DNA from: Jaapia argillacea MUCL 33604 | Taxonomy: Eukaryota > Basidiomycota > Agaricomycetes > Jaapiales > Jaapiaceae | Direction of reading: 5' to 3' | Length of the DNA stretch: 64,000 bases | Assembly (NCBI GenBank): GCA_000697665.1 | Contig: KL197722.1 | Location: forward strand, 1 to 64,000 | Position numbers and translations under genes: made by a program | Shown: in pieces, positions 21,101-32,207 of the stretch | Layout: each line of letters opens with the position of its first letter | Numbering within the stretch: the first letter of the stretch is position 1 | Notes under the pieces: generated by a model | What the model was told of the DNA's origin: nothing | The model's database searches: none | The model's input: only the letters and a program-made list of their open reading frames with translations

Positions 21101-22786
21101 CCAGGCTGGAGGGGAGGAATGGGAGTAGCGAGGAGAGCGAGAGGAGTATTGAGGGAGGAGGAGGAGGAATGTATCATTGCTTTCATATTCATTGTTCAAC
21201 GTTCTCTTTGCATCGTTTTTGTGCTTGTCGGTGAGTCCCTACCCCCTCCCTCCCTCCCTCCCTCCCTCCCTCCTCCTCCTCGCCGCCGTACTCGCCCCTA
21301 ACGTGATATCCTCGCTTTTCAGGTCATCGTCGGTCCTTTGTCTTCGGTTCCATTTTAACCGCTGTATCTATCTATCACAACTATATTCCCTCACGATATC
21401 TCAACCACATTCTCTTCATCTACATCTCTACCCCTCCCCATTGCCAAGCAAACACACAAGAACAGTCTTTTTTCCGCTATCTATTTGTTCTGATTCATGG
21501 TTGTATCATCATCGTTTAGGATGATCATGAAGAGCGTTGTGTATGTCATCCCTCGCGTTGAAACGTCGTGTCAATTGCTCTCGTCCCGACCGAGTTCCGT
21601 CCTTGGATCCCATCGAAACATCTTACTCCATCAAGCATCACGCTGTACCATCATCCATCATCACCCCCATACTCGAATCCACCAAGTCAAAATCATCCGC
21701 GTCAAGACACGTACAATCACTCCATCCCTATTCTTCTGCCACCTACCTATCCGCGCAACTATCTCCATTGCGTATATCTAGAACTACGAGGCGGTATGGA
21801 GTACTAGCGCTACCCTGATGCCGGTCATCGTAGGAGGGCCGTTTCCTCCTTTGACCTCGATCCATTCAGTCCTTGGGCCAGGGCCGTACCACGCGCCTTA
21901 CCTTCCACCACACTAGCATTCAACCTTCGACCAGTTCACCATAGTCTGCGGACAATCCTCGGACTAAGTCTTCCGCCGAGGGAGGGGTTGGTGAAGAGTT
22001 TGTGGGGTGTGGTGATAATTCAACTTCTTTTTTGGTGGGAGGCGACGGGGCCTGTGCCTGGATCGTGGATTCGAGGATCCTGATTCCTCGGGACCGTGGA
22101 CGGTGCTTTTTTCAGCCATGAGGTTTCTGTTGCAGATGTTTATCATTTTCTTGCCGTCATGAATCCTCGGGTGGTGTTGAGCTAAATATCGAATATCGAC
22201 GTCCCTGCGTTCACGTTGTATGTACCCCGCCACCCTCCCCCTGTGGCTCGACGTCGTGGTCTTTTGATGACGTTCTGCCCCAACAACTTTATGGATTCTC
22301 CTTCACACCCGCATAATTAATCTCTGTACATAGATATCGATATTCTGGCTTTCGCTTTCTCGGACGTCTGCGCTGTTAATGGTATGGCGTGGCCTTGGAC
22401 TTTGTTCAACTGCGTTGGAGGTCTTGTCAATAATTGCAAGTGGAGTACTTAATTACGTTAGATAGTTGTTGCTTCCTATCGTTGCTTCATGTTGGGTTGG
22501 GTTGGGTGTATAGCAGAGATTCTAATATTGTACCTACGGTATGTTGTGGATGTGGACTGGTAAATAATTGTAGATTTTTGGCTTCAAGCCTGGTGCAGAT
22601 TTGGATGACGTCACACTGCCTTGTGGCTTCTTCCTCCAGACCGCAAGACTATATGCCTCCACCACAGCCATGCAGTTACTGCGTCTCGCAGCACCGCTAG
22701 TCTTTTTACGGCCTTTGTTTTCACCAAATCTCTCCAGTATCGTCGATTATTTCCAACCTGTCTTTCGACTGGACCGTTCAACAACA
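21101..22786. other. Intergenic, 3' region of G-alpha gene and upstream of NTF2-like gene
   Basis: No supported gene. It holds a CCCT simple repeat at about 21240-21275 and short unconnected frames. Confidence 0.5.
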
Positions 22787-23471
22787 ATGACTGACGCTCA
22801 AGTTACTTCCGAACCCACTCCTACGCCCCCACCTGCGGTTGCAACCCCGTCTTTACCTGATTTGACTACTTGGGTAAAGACACATCTCGCAGCAGTCTAC
22901 GAAGCCACGGAGGAAGACGATCTTCGAAGTTCGTTTGAGATGGTGTTCGCACCCGAGGTTGAGATCCATCTCAATCATGAGTTGGTGTCGAGGGATGAGA
23001 TGAGAGATAAGTTGATGCAGGGCCGGTTCGCTGCTAGTAGTGCGAGTTTGGAGTGGAAGAATGTTATGTGTGTTCCGAAGGAGGATGCTGAGCTGGTGAG
23101 TTCTTCACTTCGGTTGTTCAACTACATCTGGTACCTAACCTCCTCGCAGACGGGACTAGTAGCTGGATACTTTGTGATCGATCGTACATCAAAGTTCAGG
23201 ATTCGAGCGGCTCCAGCACATCGAACGATGACGTGTACATTTAGTGCCAAGTGAGTACAATCGCACCGTCCTTATTACTGTTCCTGACGTCTCGATCAAA
23301 AATCGTAGGATAGATGATATCCCTTCAGTTGAAGCGGACGAACACGGTGATAAACGAAGAATAGTGCACATGTTCCAGACTAGCTTGAACGAAGCAGCTC
23401 CCATCCATTTCGCTAGGCCGTTTGCCATGGTTCCGCAGGGGAACCTACCATCGGTCACGGAGATTAAATAA
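22787..23471 (+). CDS. NTF2-like small protein
   Basis: Three exons: 22787-23095, 23150-23250 and 23309-23471, giving 190 residues ending at TAA. After a Pro/Thr-rich start (MTDAQVTSEPTPTPPP), residues 30-110 read LTTWVKTHLAAVYEA, SSFEMVFAPEVEIHLN, SRDEMRDKLMQGRFAASSAS and LEWKNVMCVP. That is an N-terminal helix, then F-x-x-x-F-A-P-x-V, as in SnoaL/NTF2-like cone folds. The middle continues GLVAGYFVIDRTSKFRIRAAP and the end is HMFQTSLNEAAPIHFARPF. Function is unknown; such folds bind small ligands or mediate dimerisation. The upstream frame to 22601 lacks a supported start, so the ATG at 22787 was chosen. The 3' end faces the convergent gene at 23690. Confidence 0.7.
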
Positions 23472-23689
23472 TCACGAAGCTGAGCCGGAGGGCGAGAAGG
23501 GATCTCGGAAGACCACTCGAATGGGGTTGTTGGATGGCGGAGAAGTGGGCTTGCGCGATGGACAACCTGCGGGTGTGTGTATCCTGTATCCTGTACTTGT
23601 TGAATTCCATCTTTGTATATCCAGTGTGACAAGGAATCGTCAAGGCCCCTAGATAATATCCTACAAAGAGTGCCAGTCCGTGTATTCGA

Positions 23690-25196
23690 TCAGAGGTAGC
23701 CATGGGGTTCTAAGAAATCCAGTCGTTCCTCCAACTGTCGCTCGACCAATGCAATGCGCTCCTCCGATTGGACAATCATTAGGCTGACTCCACCAATGTC
23801 AGAGGTGCGTAACTTGAGTTGTCCCTGTATCAACAGCGATCGGGCTTCCCTCTGTCGAGCCAGCAGAGCGAGATAATGGGAAAGGACGGTCCATCGGGGG
23901 AAATCTTCAGAAGTACAATCCCAAGGAAGGGACTTTCGCTCTTCGTTGAGGATACGCAACTGCACTTTGTTCTGGAGCCCCCACACTTTCATCTCCTGAT
24001 TGGCAAGTCTATCTCGCAACCATCGAAGCTTCTCATCCGTCGGACCGTCGGTCGTTCCACTAGGTAGGTGTTTCGACATCTCTGTCAAACAAGCCCACAT
24101 CACCAAAGCCGCAGCCCCTTGCCGCTCCACGGATATCAGATGCCTCGCCAATTGCACCTCCAGAGAAGCTAGGTCCTCTCGAGCAACTTCTTCGCGAGTG
24201 GGCGAACGATGGTCGGCGTCAAACGATTGAATCAAAGATCTGCGGCGGGACAGTTGCTCCAGATATTGCGACCACTCTTCCCTCCAATATGAGATGTTCC
24301 GACATATGCAGGATGCCCTCGCGCACATCCCGCAGCGGCTTGAATTGATCCCAGTCCCGAAGCCGCTCTTCCTCCTGGGATTGTTCCTGCAGCATCTGCT
24401 GCTCTCTCGCTGAATTGAGCAATCTCCTTCCCTCGTTTTCTTGGTCCGCACCCCAGCCGGGGCCCGGTTCTATCCTACTGAGGGAACGCCTCCGTTCCCT
24501 TTCCTGTCGTTGCTCGAGCTCGAGCTCGAGCAAATTCTGCCGATACTTCTGGAACGATTCATCTACTTTGGCCGTCGACTGCTCAAGCTTCGCCAGCTCC
24601 CCTCTAACCGCAGGTGATCGATGAAGGCGACCCAAGAACGCGAGGTGAAGGAGATTTAGGACCCTAGCAAACTCCACAGCATTGCAATGATGGCGACTCC
24701 GTATCAGATCCAAAAGTGCCTGGTTCTCGTGAATACCGTCTTGCAGTTGGAAGTATAGCGAATCTGGATGGGCGCATTTGGCGAGGTTGGTCCAAATACG
24801 ACTCGCGAACCACCAACAATTGAATGTGTAAATGTTATAAGTGTCGGCTTCGGCAGTGATGGACCCCAAAATGCGAACGAGGTACCAGACATCGACAGCA
24901 TAGGATTTGAAGTAAATTGAGGCCAGGATTGTATCCTCGCCTCTCAGGGAAGCTTCGGAGCTGGATATAGTAATGGTGTCCAAGCATTTCGTGCGGGATC
25001 CAAGGCTAAGGAGTGATGCCCACGAATCAGTGTCGCGCTCTACGCGTAGAATCGTATCGTGGATGACGCGGCGAGCGTCGACGAGTTTGATGATCAGATA
25101 CTCGTGGGATGGAAATCCGGGTTGCTTCGCCCAGTGAATCTCGCGGATACATAAGCTGATAACCAGGTCTATGTCGGCCTCTTCGATCTGGCCCAT
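23690..25196 (-). CDS. NCWWFA-family protein, member A
   Basis: Exon 25196-24327 and exon 24274-23690, joined by a 52-base intron (GTGCGC...AAGAG), give a protein of about 480 residues. The N-terminal domain has SHEYLI (His 31), RVERDTDSW, and YNIYTFNCWWFASRIWTNLA (Cys 127). The same three blocks occur in members B (35829) and C (60160). The C-terminal half is charged and helical with Glu/Gln/Arg runs (LELELEQRQERERRR, GAG-rich DNA near 24500) and looks like coiled coil. Compared with B and C it lacks about 35 N-terminal residues, so an upstream exon may be missing. I know no function for this Agaricomycete-type family. A conserved His and an NC-aromatic-F motif recall permuted papain-like folds (LRAT, PPPDE), but that is inference. 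Confidence 0.75.
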
Positions 25197-27533
25197 CTGA
25201 GAAAGTGATGAGACTCGACTTTGGGTTTGAGCTTGTGAGTACGGGCCGAAGGAAGTTCCAAAAGGTGGGGTCGGCTACCTCTCATCGTGGTCCCGATGAC
25301 TGGACGGAAAAACAGACTCCAGTTAGCATCTAGTTAGGCAACTGTTGGGAGAGATATATTGAAGAAATCGGCGCACTGAAGCTATTGCGATGTCAGGGTA
25401 TTCATGTGAACACTGATCGCAAGGACGGGATAGCGGTTCATATCGAAAGGAAAGGACTCGGAGAGGAACGTGGAAACGAATGAGTGGCTTGCATCGCCAC
25501 TGCCGTAATGACCATATACACACGAACATGGACATGAATTTATTGATATTCATTGGCTGCGACGAGTAAGGCCGAGGGCTGAGTGCTCACCAAAACAACT
25601 CCGAAATACCAGGCTAGTTGTAGGACCACCTCATTGCTAGCAACATTCATGATTAAGTCTACGACGACAGACTGAACCCACGCCATTCACATCCCACAAG
25701 CTGGCAGATCTTAAGAGCCCGCAATCAGTGACACAACGCGCAATAATGAGCCTCAGCACCGAACGCCCGAGGTAACACCATCACTCCTACGAGAAGTGTT
25801 GTTCACCGGCCTCGATTCGCAATTGCACATTAAATCCGAGACGGAAGCCGAACAGCTGACTGTAGGACTCTGTAGGACCGACGAGACATGAAGATTGATA
25901 TTTTAGGAGGAGAGCTAAGGACGAACGAAAAAACCAAACGGATATAGACCAGCTGGTAGGCCAACGTTGGACGTCTTCTTTCATTGAAGAGGAGCGGGGG
26001 TCAAGAATGAAGACGCTAAACTGAGTGGGCAGACGAGGAAACGTTCGTCCTTGCCTTGGGTCTTCCATGGCTGACGCACTTGATCGGAGAAGTAAGCTCC
26101 AAGTTCATGAAGGCGAGAACGCTTTTCGAAGCGCTCAGTGTCGGTTCCGCAGCAAACTGGACACAACAGGAGTTGCACGGCCCGAGAGGGAAATACCACG
26201 GGTTGAAGAGTACCAGATCAAGAGAGAGACAAAGAGATATTGTGCATGGTACGGCGGGGATAATATATAGCGCAATCCATCATCGAACATTCGTCTTCAG
26301 TCGTTGGTTTTGATTTTCTGACCGGACAATTGTACGACGCTGCAGAAAGGAAGCATAATCTCAACCTCTAGATCATTTCTTGTCAGCTCCACGGACGCCA
26401 CCCTAGCCTCAAGAGTAACGGGATGGACTTGATAGCCAAAGAAGCTTGCAGCGCGGGCCCATTTGAATAGGAGAGGGATAAAGCTCGGATCGCGACAATA
26501 AACCCAGAGGCGGAGACGTGAGAGTGGGCGGATCAACTGCTACCGAGGTATATCCATTTTGTACACGGCGGAGGTTGCGATTCGTCAACTATTGTGGGGA
26601 GTGGTGCCAAGACCTTTCCGAATCGAAGAAGAAGGGCCTCGTTTCATCGTGAGCAACCGCTGAGAGAAAGAAACCCTGATGTTGGGGCCGGGAGGTGCGG
26701 TTTTCTGCGCCTAGGTACAATGAATCTTAGATGGCACGATCCGGTCCCTCTTTATTTATGAGTAAGACGTACGTGAATAGGATAGAATTTCGCCTGGAAA
26801 GCGGCGCCGAGCTAGGCGTCGAGTGCGGTGAATTATGTAGCAAAGACTTGGACCCTGGAGCGAGCGATTCAAAAATATCGCTTCAAGCTTCCAACTGGCC
26901 CACAGATAGGACTGAGCGCCTCGGGTTGGGGCTCATGTATGATGTAGGAAATTGAAGACATGAAGATCATGAGCTGGAAAGCGAAGGCCAACCTGACGAT
27001 GAGTTTTTGAGCGAGACGAAGAGGATATCCACGTGGAGTCCCGAGGTCCATTCTGGACCACGAGGCTCGGAACCGTCATGACCATGTGTTCTGTTGCTTC
27101 GCCAAGCACACGGCTGGTATTTCCGTCATTCATTGATCATATTTTCTGTTTTCTACAATTGCCATTGGGTGCAACACGCACGAATGCGCTCCCGACATAC
27201 GCCTTCTCTACTCTGTACCTTTTCCTGAAGGATTAGCCCATACTCGGCGACGCAGAAACTCCGTGCAGTAGCGATCTTCACACTGTCAAAACTTCTTCGA
27301 AGCAAAAGAATAGCTCATGATATTCCTGCGCTGTCGACGGAGCCCAGCCTCTTGCGTATGCGTATGCGTAGCTGTTTTGGTAGTGATCTCGAGCTTTCGG
27401 GGTAATTGAAGTAAAAGGCACGGCTGCTATGAAGGTGTTCATCCGCAAAATCTACCGACGTCGATTTTTGACCCCGCCAGTGCATGCCCTTTCTTCAAAC
27501 CACCATCTGTAAAGTTTTGCTTGTGCGCCGAGG
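25197..27533. other. Intergenic, nothing firmly supported
   Basis: Short overlapping frames on both strands only. A minus-strand patch at 26536-26300 (LRLWVYCRDPSFIPLLF, ARAASFFGYQVHPV) is coding-like but isolated and not recognised. Confidence 0.5.
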
Positions 27534-28320
27534 ATGTTGAAAACCACACTCTTTTATCTTTTGATTACGCTTCATGCCCTGTTTGCCTGCGTCCATGGTG
27601 CGTTTGTCTTTCCTGCTCAATGCTTTACAACCTTTCACCGAGACTCCAAACCTCTAGCCACTGTAACGGTGACGGTTACAGTTGCCCCCCAGACCTCTTC
27701 AACCGTCACTGTAACTGTTACCAGTGGAACACCAGACACATCAACAGGTCCGAACCATTCCCGTTCGTCTCTCTCCTGCGAAGCTGACCTTCAGCAGTGA
27801 CAGTGACTTCCACAATTAGCGGCGGTAGTGGCGGCCCTCCGACGGTGACGACCACAGTTTCACCGCCAGGTCAAACAGTTACAACCACAGTTGGTTCTTC
27901 GTCCATTGTTGGTCACACCTGAGCTGATCCTCCGATCTGCAGACCTTTGTGGCCGCTTCGTCGACGGGTGCAGGTGGCATAGTTTCTCCTAGCAGTTCAG
28001 GTGGTAGTAGTGGAGGGAACTCGAGCGTCACTTCTACCACATCGTCTCAAACCGTCGCTAGTAATCCATCCCGTACCCCGCCTCTATCGAGCCCAAACTC
28101 AATTCCCTCAGATACACCAGGTTTACCGGAATCTTGTACGGTGGTCTGCTTCACCGTGCCGACAGCAACGTCGAGAGTTTCGTCACCGGGTACTTCGTCT
28201 GGTGCCTTGCGGGCGTCTCTGTCGCGGTCCGTGTGGGGCGGTAGTTGGAAGGGTCTTGGGGCTGTCCTAGCCGTCGCTGTAGGAGGTATGGGAGTCGGAC
28301 TTGTGCACATCGCCTTTTGA
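27534..28320 (+). CDS. Secreted Thr/Val/Ser-rich protein 1
   Basis: The start MLKTTLFYLLITLHALFACV is a classical signal peptide with likely cleavage after VHG. A Thr-Val repeat domain follows (VTVTVTVAP, VTVTVTSG, VTTTVSPPGQTV), split by an intron at 27748-27794. A second intron of 35-65 bases ending CTGCAG at 27942 leads into a Ser/Gly-rich domain (GGIVSPSSSGGSSGG). Near the C-terminus is CTVVCF, then a hydrophobic tail (LGAVLAVAVGGMGVGLVHIA) that could be a membrane anchor or GPI signal. The exact second donor is uncertain. Probably a heavily O-glycosylated wall or surface protein; partner gene at 29064 has the same design. Confidence 0.55.
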
Positions 28321-29063
28321 TTTTCCATCATGCGAGAGGTTATTTCCCTTATGCAGTCCGGATGTGTGTAGATTTACCCCATTTTCTTGAGGACACTCTC
28401 GTACGTGCCTTGACCGTTGCATTTTCTAGCTTATTCCCTGTTTATCTTTGCTCCTTGTGGCTCATTCGCAGTTCGGTATTTTGGTTGTTAGGTAGGCAAT
28501 GGTAAAAAAGTACTGCATGGACGCTACAGTAGAAACCAATGCCATCTCTTGCGTTTCTTATTTCTTCTACATTGCCGAGTCGGCAAGCAGCGTGAGAAGA
28601 TTCCCATCAACACCGCCACCAAGCGAGTTTGATGGGGCTCTCTAAACTCGTCGATCGCGGTTGCCTACTCGCATTTCCAGAGTCTTTCGAATCCACCAAC
28701 GACCAGGAGGTCGTATGGTCTCGATATTGGAATCCACAATGACCTTTCAAACACTTCTATCGTCAACTGCCTCACTTCTGTGTGCACTTCCCATGCTATG
28801 CCTCTTGGCGAAGCCTAGTGACGGCATCAAACAGATATCATCCGACCGTGAAACTGTTTTTAAAATGTGCTGGACCACACGAAGGTCAGGCTAGGCCGTC
28901 GGCCATCGCTTCCTCCCCACAGTTGTTTCTCTCCTCCATTCTGTCGTCAGCTTTTCTGCTTGAACCTTGTCGCTCTTTTGCCACTCCCCACCACTTGTTC
29001 TATATCTACAGAACATCTGAATCCTCCTGCTCGTTAACCTGAACATCAAGATCATCCGTAGCC
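28321..29063. other. Intergenic
   Basis: No supported gene. A frame at 28740 begins MTFQTLLSSTASLLCALPML, which looks like a signal peptide, but it ends after about 50 residues without domains. Confidence 0.4.
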
Positions 29064-29784
29064 ATGCGTAACTTTTCAGTGATCTTAGCCGTCTATGCAT
29101 GCCTTTTGGGTTTTGGGTTTACTGGATCGCAAGGATTCATCCTTCCAAGTGCGTATTAGCTCCATCCTATTCGGCGAGGGGATTTATTTAACTTCCATCT
29201 AGATACCACCGCCGCCGCTTCATCCTCTTCTCCCGGGACACCCACCATTGGTGAGACTGGAGTCCAAAGTCATTGACTCCCGGCATGCTAAACTTATCAC
29301 TTGTCAGCAGTCACCACTGTAACTGTAACGGTGTCTGCGTCTTCCTCGTCTTCATCAAGCAAGGTCGATAACCCGTCCTCGTCATCCGCTGCGACCTCTT
29401 CCACTCCTGTCACCTCCTCTACGACCGTAAACACCTCAACCCCTTCGGTACGTGAAACCCTTTCCCAATAAGTATGCTTCGCGCGTTCTGACATGAATGT
29501 CTCATTCACAGTCAACCGTCTCATCTTCCACGTCGACCGTAACGCCTTCAACAACGTCCACCGCATCCGTTTCCGCTCCCACCACCATCACGGTTCCTCC
29601 AAACACATACGCCCCTCCGACTGTTTCAGGTATACCGACTAGTTACGCGGTACCAAGCTACTCGACTGTGGTGGTTTCTACCGATGCTCCTCAGCAAACA
29701 GTCGCTTCAGGAGCAACGGGCAGAGTGGCTTCTTTTGGCGGCGTTGCTTTCGCTTTGGGCGTCGCGGCGCAGTTGCTCATATAG
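29064..29784 (+). CDS. Secreted Thr/Ser-rich, probably GPI-anchored protein 2
   Basis: ATG 29064 starts MRNFSVILAVYACLLGFGF, a signal peptide. Introns of about 50 bases with GTGCGT, GGTGAG/TTGGTGAG and GTACGTG donors interrupt the gene. The mature part is Thr/Ser-rich (TTVTVTVS, SSSSSSS, SSTVSSSTSTVTPSTTST) and then Pro-rich (TITVPPNTYAPPTVSGIP). The end, ASFGGVAFALGVAAQLLI, is a short hydrophobic tail directly before the stop, as in GPI-attachment signals. It resembles the gene at 27534 in its VTVTV repeats and domain order, so the two are likely related. It has no catalytic domain; a surface or cell-wall role is inferred. Confidence 0.6.
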
Positions 29785-32207
29785 AGCAATGCCTGAGTGA
29801 GACTTGGAGGGGAGACGGAAAGTAATTTATAACCTTATTTGCTCACGAAAACGGACAGACGTATATTTATCGCGGTTGGCGCAGAGGGTCGCAACGCGTT
29901 CTCGTTTCTTCGATGTCGTCGTCGTCGCTATTGTTTGTTGTTTGTTGTCACCACCATCGTTTTACCATCACCTTCCTTTACCACTCACATTCTCTTAGCC
30001 CAGGAATGAACTTTGTAGTTTACGACGATGACATTACTGTTCATTGGTAGCATGCCGCGTTTGTTTGCTGATAGGATACAGTGTAGTCGAGAGAATTTGA
30101 TACCCCTGTGTTCCTGGCTCTTTCCTTGGCGCTGCCATTCTTAACTCTTGGTGCGGAAGGAGGGAGGGACCAACGATCGGCTTTGCCGTGATTGAATGTG
30201 CGCGGGTGGGGTTGCGACGCAATAGATTCGCTCTCGGTAGTGATAAATGCACCCGTTAAGTCGAAGTCGTGGCGGCGGCACATTCCCGATCGTCTTGCAA
30301 GTTGTATAGGTAAATAGGAGATGATCTGAAATGTTTCAAACGACCACCCAAGAGTGGTCGCGCCTAAGAGGCGGGAATGACGGTGGTGAACACCCATGAT
30401 GGGCGCCTGTGGACGAGAGGGTCCTCAGTTATGTCGACAACAGCAGGGACGGCAGTGAAGACAGAGTGATCGATCGACAATTGACTATGAGAGATACTGT
30501 TCAACATCTGAATGGTGCTATGCTTTGGCACTTGGCAGCGGTGAGGGATGAAGATCGAGGTGGGTATTGGATTGTGGAGGTGGCAAGCGACGCCATTGAC
30601 GGATGCAATCTGCGCGAGGCGAACAGACGCGGCAAGAGTTTTCTTGAGAAAATAAATGGGTCTTCCGCGCTGGAGACGAAGTCGTGATGGGGAGCACATG
30701 ACATGGTTGCAAAGGAGAAACTGATAAAGGTGGGATGGGAGAGTTGATGACGACCCAGTGCCTTTTCGTTTAATTAAGAAAACCGGAAGCGAGTTATCTG
30801 ATTAAGCCTGGAGGTGAGGAGTGGAGATGGTGCGGCGCCCACATACCACGAAGTGACAGAAGATTAGATCATTCGATCAAACTGCTGGAGAGTGCATATC
30901 GTCCAAATGGGGGGGGGTTTGAATGGAGATCCGAGTTCGGGTGATAGGAGTAGGACCTGGGGGCCTTAATGAAGAGCTTTGTGTACGGAAGTGCAGGTAA
31001 TGCGAAGCTTCCTCGGCGCCCACAGTAGAAGAAAGTGAGCTAACAGGGCACCTTCGGAGGCCATGAGGATGCCTCGCGGATGTCCTCCTTCCTTACCAGC
31101 GAGCGCTGGGAGGTGAACGTGCAGGAGTGATTATCTTTTGTTTTCAGATGGGCGCTGGTGATGGACGTGCTTGATTGACGTTGACAGCCTGGGTAGGTCT
31201 GGCTTTCATGAGGATTGTAATGCCGGCGGTCATGGTATACACTATAATTTAGTATTGTACGCAGCAAGTATTCTCCGTGCGATGACGACGCCACAAAACA
31301 GGAATGAAGACAATGGTCAGTCGTGAGTGAAAGGGCTTCTCGGGCAGAGCGAGCTTGAAAAAGCCAAGGGGTGAGGCCAACGAGGGAGATGAGGATAGAA
31401 AAAGGGTAAATGAAGCGCATGTAATCGAGAAAGAAGTTGACTTCATCGATCGGGCCGGACTCTATCTCTGTTTTTGATCTCAGATCTACTCTTGGGTATA
31501 TTGCTTCTCACCTCCTCCTCGTCCCCCCTCTCCTCAACCAAATGGACTTGTCCTCACGTTTGGGGGTCCCTCGCATAGCAGCGTGCTAGAAGTAACACAA
31601 AGAGTACAAGGCCATTCAGAAACTAGCTCGAGTGATTGTCAGATGTGAGAGATTTGTCCAGCCACCGTATTGAATTGGATACGTCAACCCAATTACATCT
31701 AGCCCAACGAGGCACGTTACAACCGTCACTGTCACCCGTAACCCAATTCCTCCCAGTCCAATTCCAAACTCAAACGAAATTGCCGCCTGCTCGTCAAACA
31801 ACATCTCCGTTTCGCCGCGCCTTGCTTGCTCAACTGAGCTCTGATTCTACACCCTTCCATTGCCTGCTTGTCGCCTCTTCTCCGTTTAATCTGCGTTTAT
31901 TCAACTCGAGAGCCAAGCCTAGAGACGGAGGGTAGCTTTGCTTCCGCCTTGCTACATACTCCACACGAATTTATCTGGATAGATTCCCAGGCCTCAGTCA
32001 CTACTGCGCCCCTCTTCGCAACTCCACGATCATCGCCCTTACGACACTTCCACACTCGCCTTCGCCTCCTACTCTACATCCTCTCCTGCTAGTCTCCCTA
32101 CTCTCCTCCCTAGTCGACCAACCTCCCTTCTTACCTTTCCTGGCATCATTGAACTCGCGCTTTACTTCATCCGCCCTTGGTATCCGCCCAAAGCTGAAGA
32201 ACGAGAA
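29785..32207. other. Intergenic, long leader region of G-alpha gene 2
   Basis: No firmly supported gene. On the minus strand a frame starting MRFIYPFSILISLVGLTPWL (ATG at 31420) resembles a secreted protein start with CLHSC, but no continuing exons could be fixed. CT-rich, short-frame sequence from about 31,930 to 32,200 is probably promoter and 5' leader of the G-alpha gene. Confidence 0.4.

Noticed and set aside
22601-22786. N-terminal extension of the NTF2-like protein
   Set aside because: The open frame begins at a non-ATG codon, and the next in-frame ATG codons give a hydrophobic stretch unlike the family; ATG 22787 fits better.
28740-28894. Short frame MTFQTLLSSTASLLCALPML
   Set aside because: Looks like a signal peptide but stops after about 50 residues with no mature domain.
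31040-31446. Signal-peptide-like frame MRFIYPFSILISLVGLTPWL with CLHSC
   Set aside because: A CFEM-like gene was considered, but later exons with the needed cysteines could not be found.
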